Source: Alphaproteobacteria bacterium
Lineage (GTDB): Bacteria > Pseudomonadota > Alphaproteobacteria > RF32 > CAG-239
DNA: 7,778 nucleotides
Direction: 5' to 3'
Assembly: GCA_003542415.1 (NCBI GenBank)
Contig: DPKR01000010.1
Coordinates: forward strand, 1-7,778
Positions 6,483-7,778 of the stretch are shown in pieces; position 1 is the first letter of the stretch; every line of letters begins with the position of its first letter. Under the pieces are notes generated by a model. That model saw nothing but the letters and a program-made list of their open reading frames with translations. It did no database searches and was not told where the DNA came from. Both the position numbers and the translations under genes were made by a program.

Positions 6483-7231
6483 CGGATTGCATTATTCAAA
6501 CAAAACATTTAACTATCGGATATGGCGCAAAAGTCCTTTTAAAAGAGGCAGACTTTGCTGTTCAAAAGGGCGATATTTTTATCATTATGGGCGGCTCCGG
6601 CTGCGGTAAAAGCAGCTTGCTCAAGGTCCTGACAGGTTTAATACCGCCGCTTAAAGGCTCGTTTGAATTACTTTCGGTTGATTTTAATCATGCCTCTGAT
6701 GAAAAAAAGACTCTCTTGCGCCAAAAAACAGGCATTTTGTATCAAAGCGGCGCCCTTTTTTCTTCCATGACTTTGGCTGAAAATGTTGCGATGCCTTTAA
6801 ACCAATATTCTTCTTATTCGCCCTCTACCATAGATGAGCTTGTGCATTTAAAGCTTTCACTTGTCGGTTTGGGCGGCTATGAAAATTATTACCCGTCCGA
6901 AATCAGCGGCGGCATGAAAAAACGCGCCGGCTTAGCGCGCGCTTTGGCGCTTGACCCACAAATCGTTTACTTTGACGAGCCGTCTGCCGGCTTAGACCCA
7001 GTCAGCTCTGCCCGCCTTGATGATTTGATGCTTGAAATCAACGCCAATTTGGGCACAACGCTTGTTGTTGTGACCCATGAATTACAATCTATTTTCAACA
7101 TTGGCACTAACTCGATTTATCTTGATGCCGCCACAAAAACCATCACGGGGCAAGGCAACCCGAAAGAGCTTTTGAAAAATCCGCCCAACGAACGCATTGC
7201 CCAATTTTTAACCAGAGGAAAAGAAAAATGA
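6479..7231 (+). CDS. mlaF: MlaF-type ATPase of the phospholipid ABC transporter
   Basis: A cytoplasmic ABC ATPase of 250 residues that powers the MlaE permease. Motifs: Walker A GGSGCGKS (38-45), Q-loop in YQSGALFSSMT, signature SGGMKKR (143-149), Walker B IVYFDE with D166 and E167, D-loop SAGLDP, and H-loop H200. The SGGMKKR signature and EPSAGLDPVSS are hallmarks of the MlaF/Ttg2A/Mkl group rather than of amino-acid or lipoprotein ABC ATPases. The frame is open further upstream, but ATG 6479 overlaps the mlaE stop as ATGA, has AGGA (6468-6471) seven bases before it, and gives the family N-terminus. It also overlaps the next gene as ATGA. The fused STAS domain of the preceding permease probably binds this subunit, as MlaB does in E. 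coli. Confidence 0.96.
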   Translation: MTDCIIQTKHLTIGYGAKVLLKEADFAVQKGDIFIIMGGSGCGKSSLLKVLTGLIPPLKGSFELLSVDFNHASDEKKTLLRQKTGILYQSGALFSSMTLAENVAMPLNQYSSYSPSTIDELVHLKLSLVGLGGYENYYPSEISGGMKKRAGLARALALDPQIVYFDEPSAGLDPVSSARLDDLMLEINANLGTTLVVVTHELQSIFNIGTNSIYLDAATKTITGQGNPKELLKNPPNERIAQFLTRGKEK

Positions 7232-7778
7232 AAAAAGAACCAAACAAAAAAACCATCGCCCTTTTTATGATTATCGGCTTTGCTCTTTTAATCGGTCTTG
7301 TTGTCAAAAACATTACCGAGCAATATATGATGAATAATCGCAATTTGGTAACGCTTTATTTTAGCGAATCAATCAGCGGCCTTAATGTCGGTTCTCCTGT
7401 GGTTTATGAAGGCGTGACTGTCGGAAAAGTTGTCAAAATTGAAATCAAAACAGACCCTAAAACATTAGATTTCAGCATTCCGGTTTATATCCGCTTTTTG
7501 CAAGATAATGATTTCAGCCACATGTCCTTTGATGATGGCACAAGCCGCCGTGCTTTTCTGCAAATGCTCATCGACAAAGGCTTGCGTGCGCGCCTTGACA
7601 CTCAAAATTTGCTCACCGGGCAGTTGATGATTGATTTATTTATGGATCCGGATTCAGAGCCAGTTTATCATGATAATGATGATAACCGCGATGAAAAGCA
7701 TCTTGAAATCCCGACAACTTTGTCTGCATTTGGCAACTTAGCGCGCGGCATTGAAGATTTGCCTTTAAAACAAATCAT
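7228..7778 (+). CDS. MCE-domain (MlaD-like) substrate-binding protein, N-terminal part, cut by window end
   Basis: The first 183 residues of an MCE protein; no stop before the window ends. A lysine-rich start is followed by one membrane anchor (about 10-26), placing the rest in the periplasm. The MCE domain runs from about residue 40: LYFSESISGLNVGSPVVYEGVTVGKVVKI, given here as its segments YFSESISGL and VGSPVVYEGVTVGKV, then KGLRARLDTQNLLTGQLMIDL and EIPT. The LLTGQL type resembles the MlaD-like subunit of alphaproteobacterial systems and PqiB/YebT domains more than short E. coli MlaD. MCE hexamers form the lipid conduit on the permease. AGGA (7216-7219) is eight bases before the ATG, which overlaps the mlaF stop. 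Residues 140-160, between the last strands, are unusually acidic with two histidines. A lipoprotein partner gene would be expected downstream, outside the window. Confidence 0.92.
   Translation, partial: MKKEPNKKTIALFMIIGFALLIGLVVKNITEQYMMNNRNLVTLYFSESISGLNVGSPVVYEGVTVGKVVKIEIKTDPKTLDFSIPVYIRFLQDNDFSHMSFDDGTSRRAFLQMLIDKGLRARLDTQNLLTGQLMIDLFMDPDSEPVYHDNDDNRDEKHLEIPTTLSAFGNLARGIEDLPLKQI

Overview
The window is an AT-rich, gene-dense bacterial chromosome segment with no RNA genes, mobile elements or CRISPR. The envelope genes point to a Gram-negative, and an MlaE permease with a fused N-terminal STAS domain, followed by the ATPase and then an MCE protein, is an arrangement common in Alphaproteobacteria. 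I infer an AT-rich alphaproteobacterium, but no marker gene proves it.

Region 1 (1-2718, + strand) is the distal part of a suf iron-sulfur cluster assembly operon: the 3' end of sufB, a small MazG-like nucleotide pyrophosphohydrolase gene, sufC and sufD. All junctions overlap by 4 to 11 bases, so the MazG-like gene looks translationally tied to the Suf scaffold genes. A bidirectional hairpin terminator follows sufD directly, so the cysteine desulfurase and sulfur-transfer genes are not downstream. They must lie upstream of the window or elsewhere.

Region 2 (2738-3478, - strand) is a membrane-anchored or exported DsbA-like thiol oxidoreductase of the Com1/ScsC type with a CGYC active site. 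It converges on sufD and has its own promoter. Its codon use differs visibly from its neighbours.

Region 3 (3593-5307, + strand) is a two-gene phosphate uptake unit: a PhoU-like DUF47 accessory protein and a Pit-family permease, two bases apart. It is transcribed divergently from the DsbA-like gene across a 114-bp spacer whose candidate -35 boxes overlap and which holds a 12-bp perfect palindrome.

Region 4 (5341-7778, + strand) is the start of a Mla/MCE phospholipid-transport operon: STAS-MlaE permease, MlaF ATPase and an MCE-domain protein cut by the window end. Its candidate promoter lies so close to the first ATG that the mRNA would be leaderless or nearly so.

Most of the window is conserved housekeeping. 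The points most worth checking are the MazG-like gene inside suf, a Cys/His-rich patch in SufD, and the predicted leaderless start of the Mla operon. I saw no wholly unknown multi-gene system.
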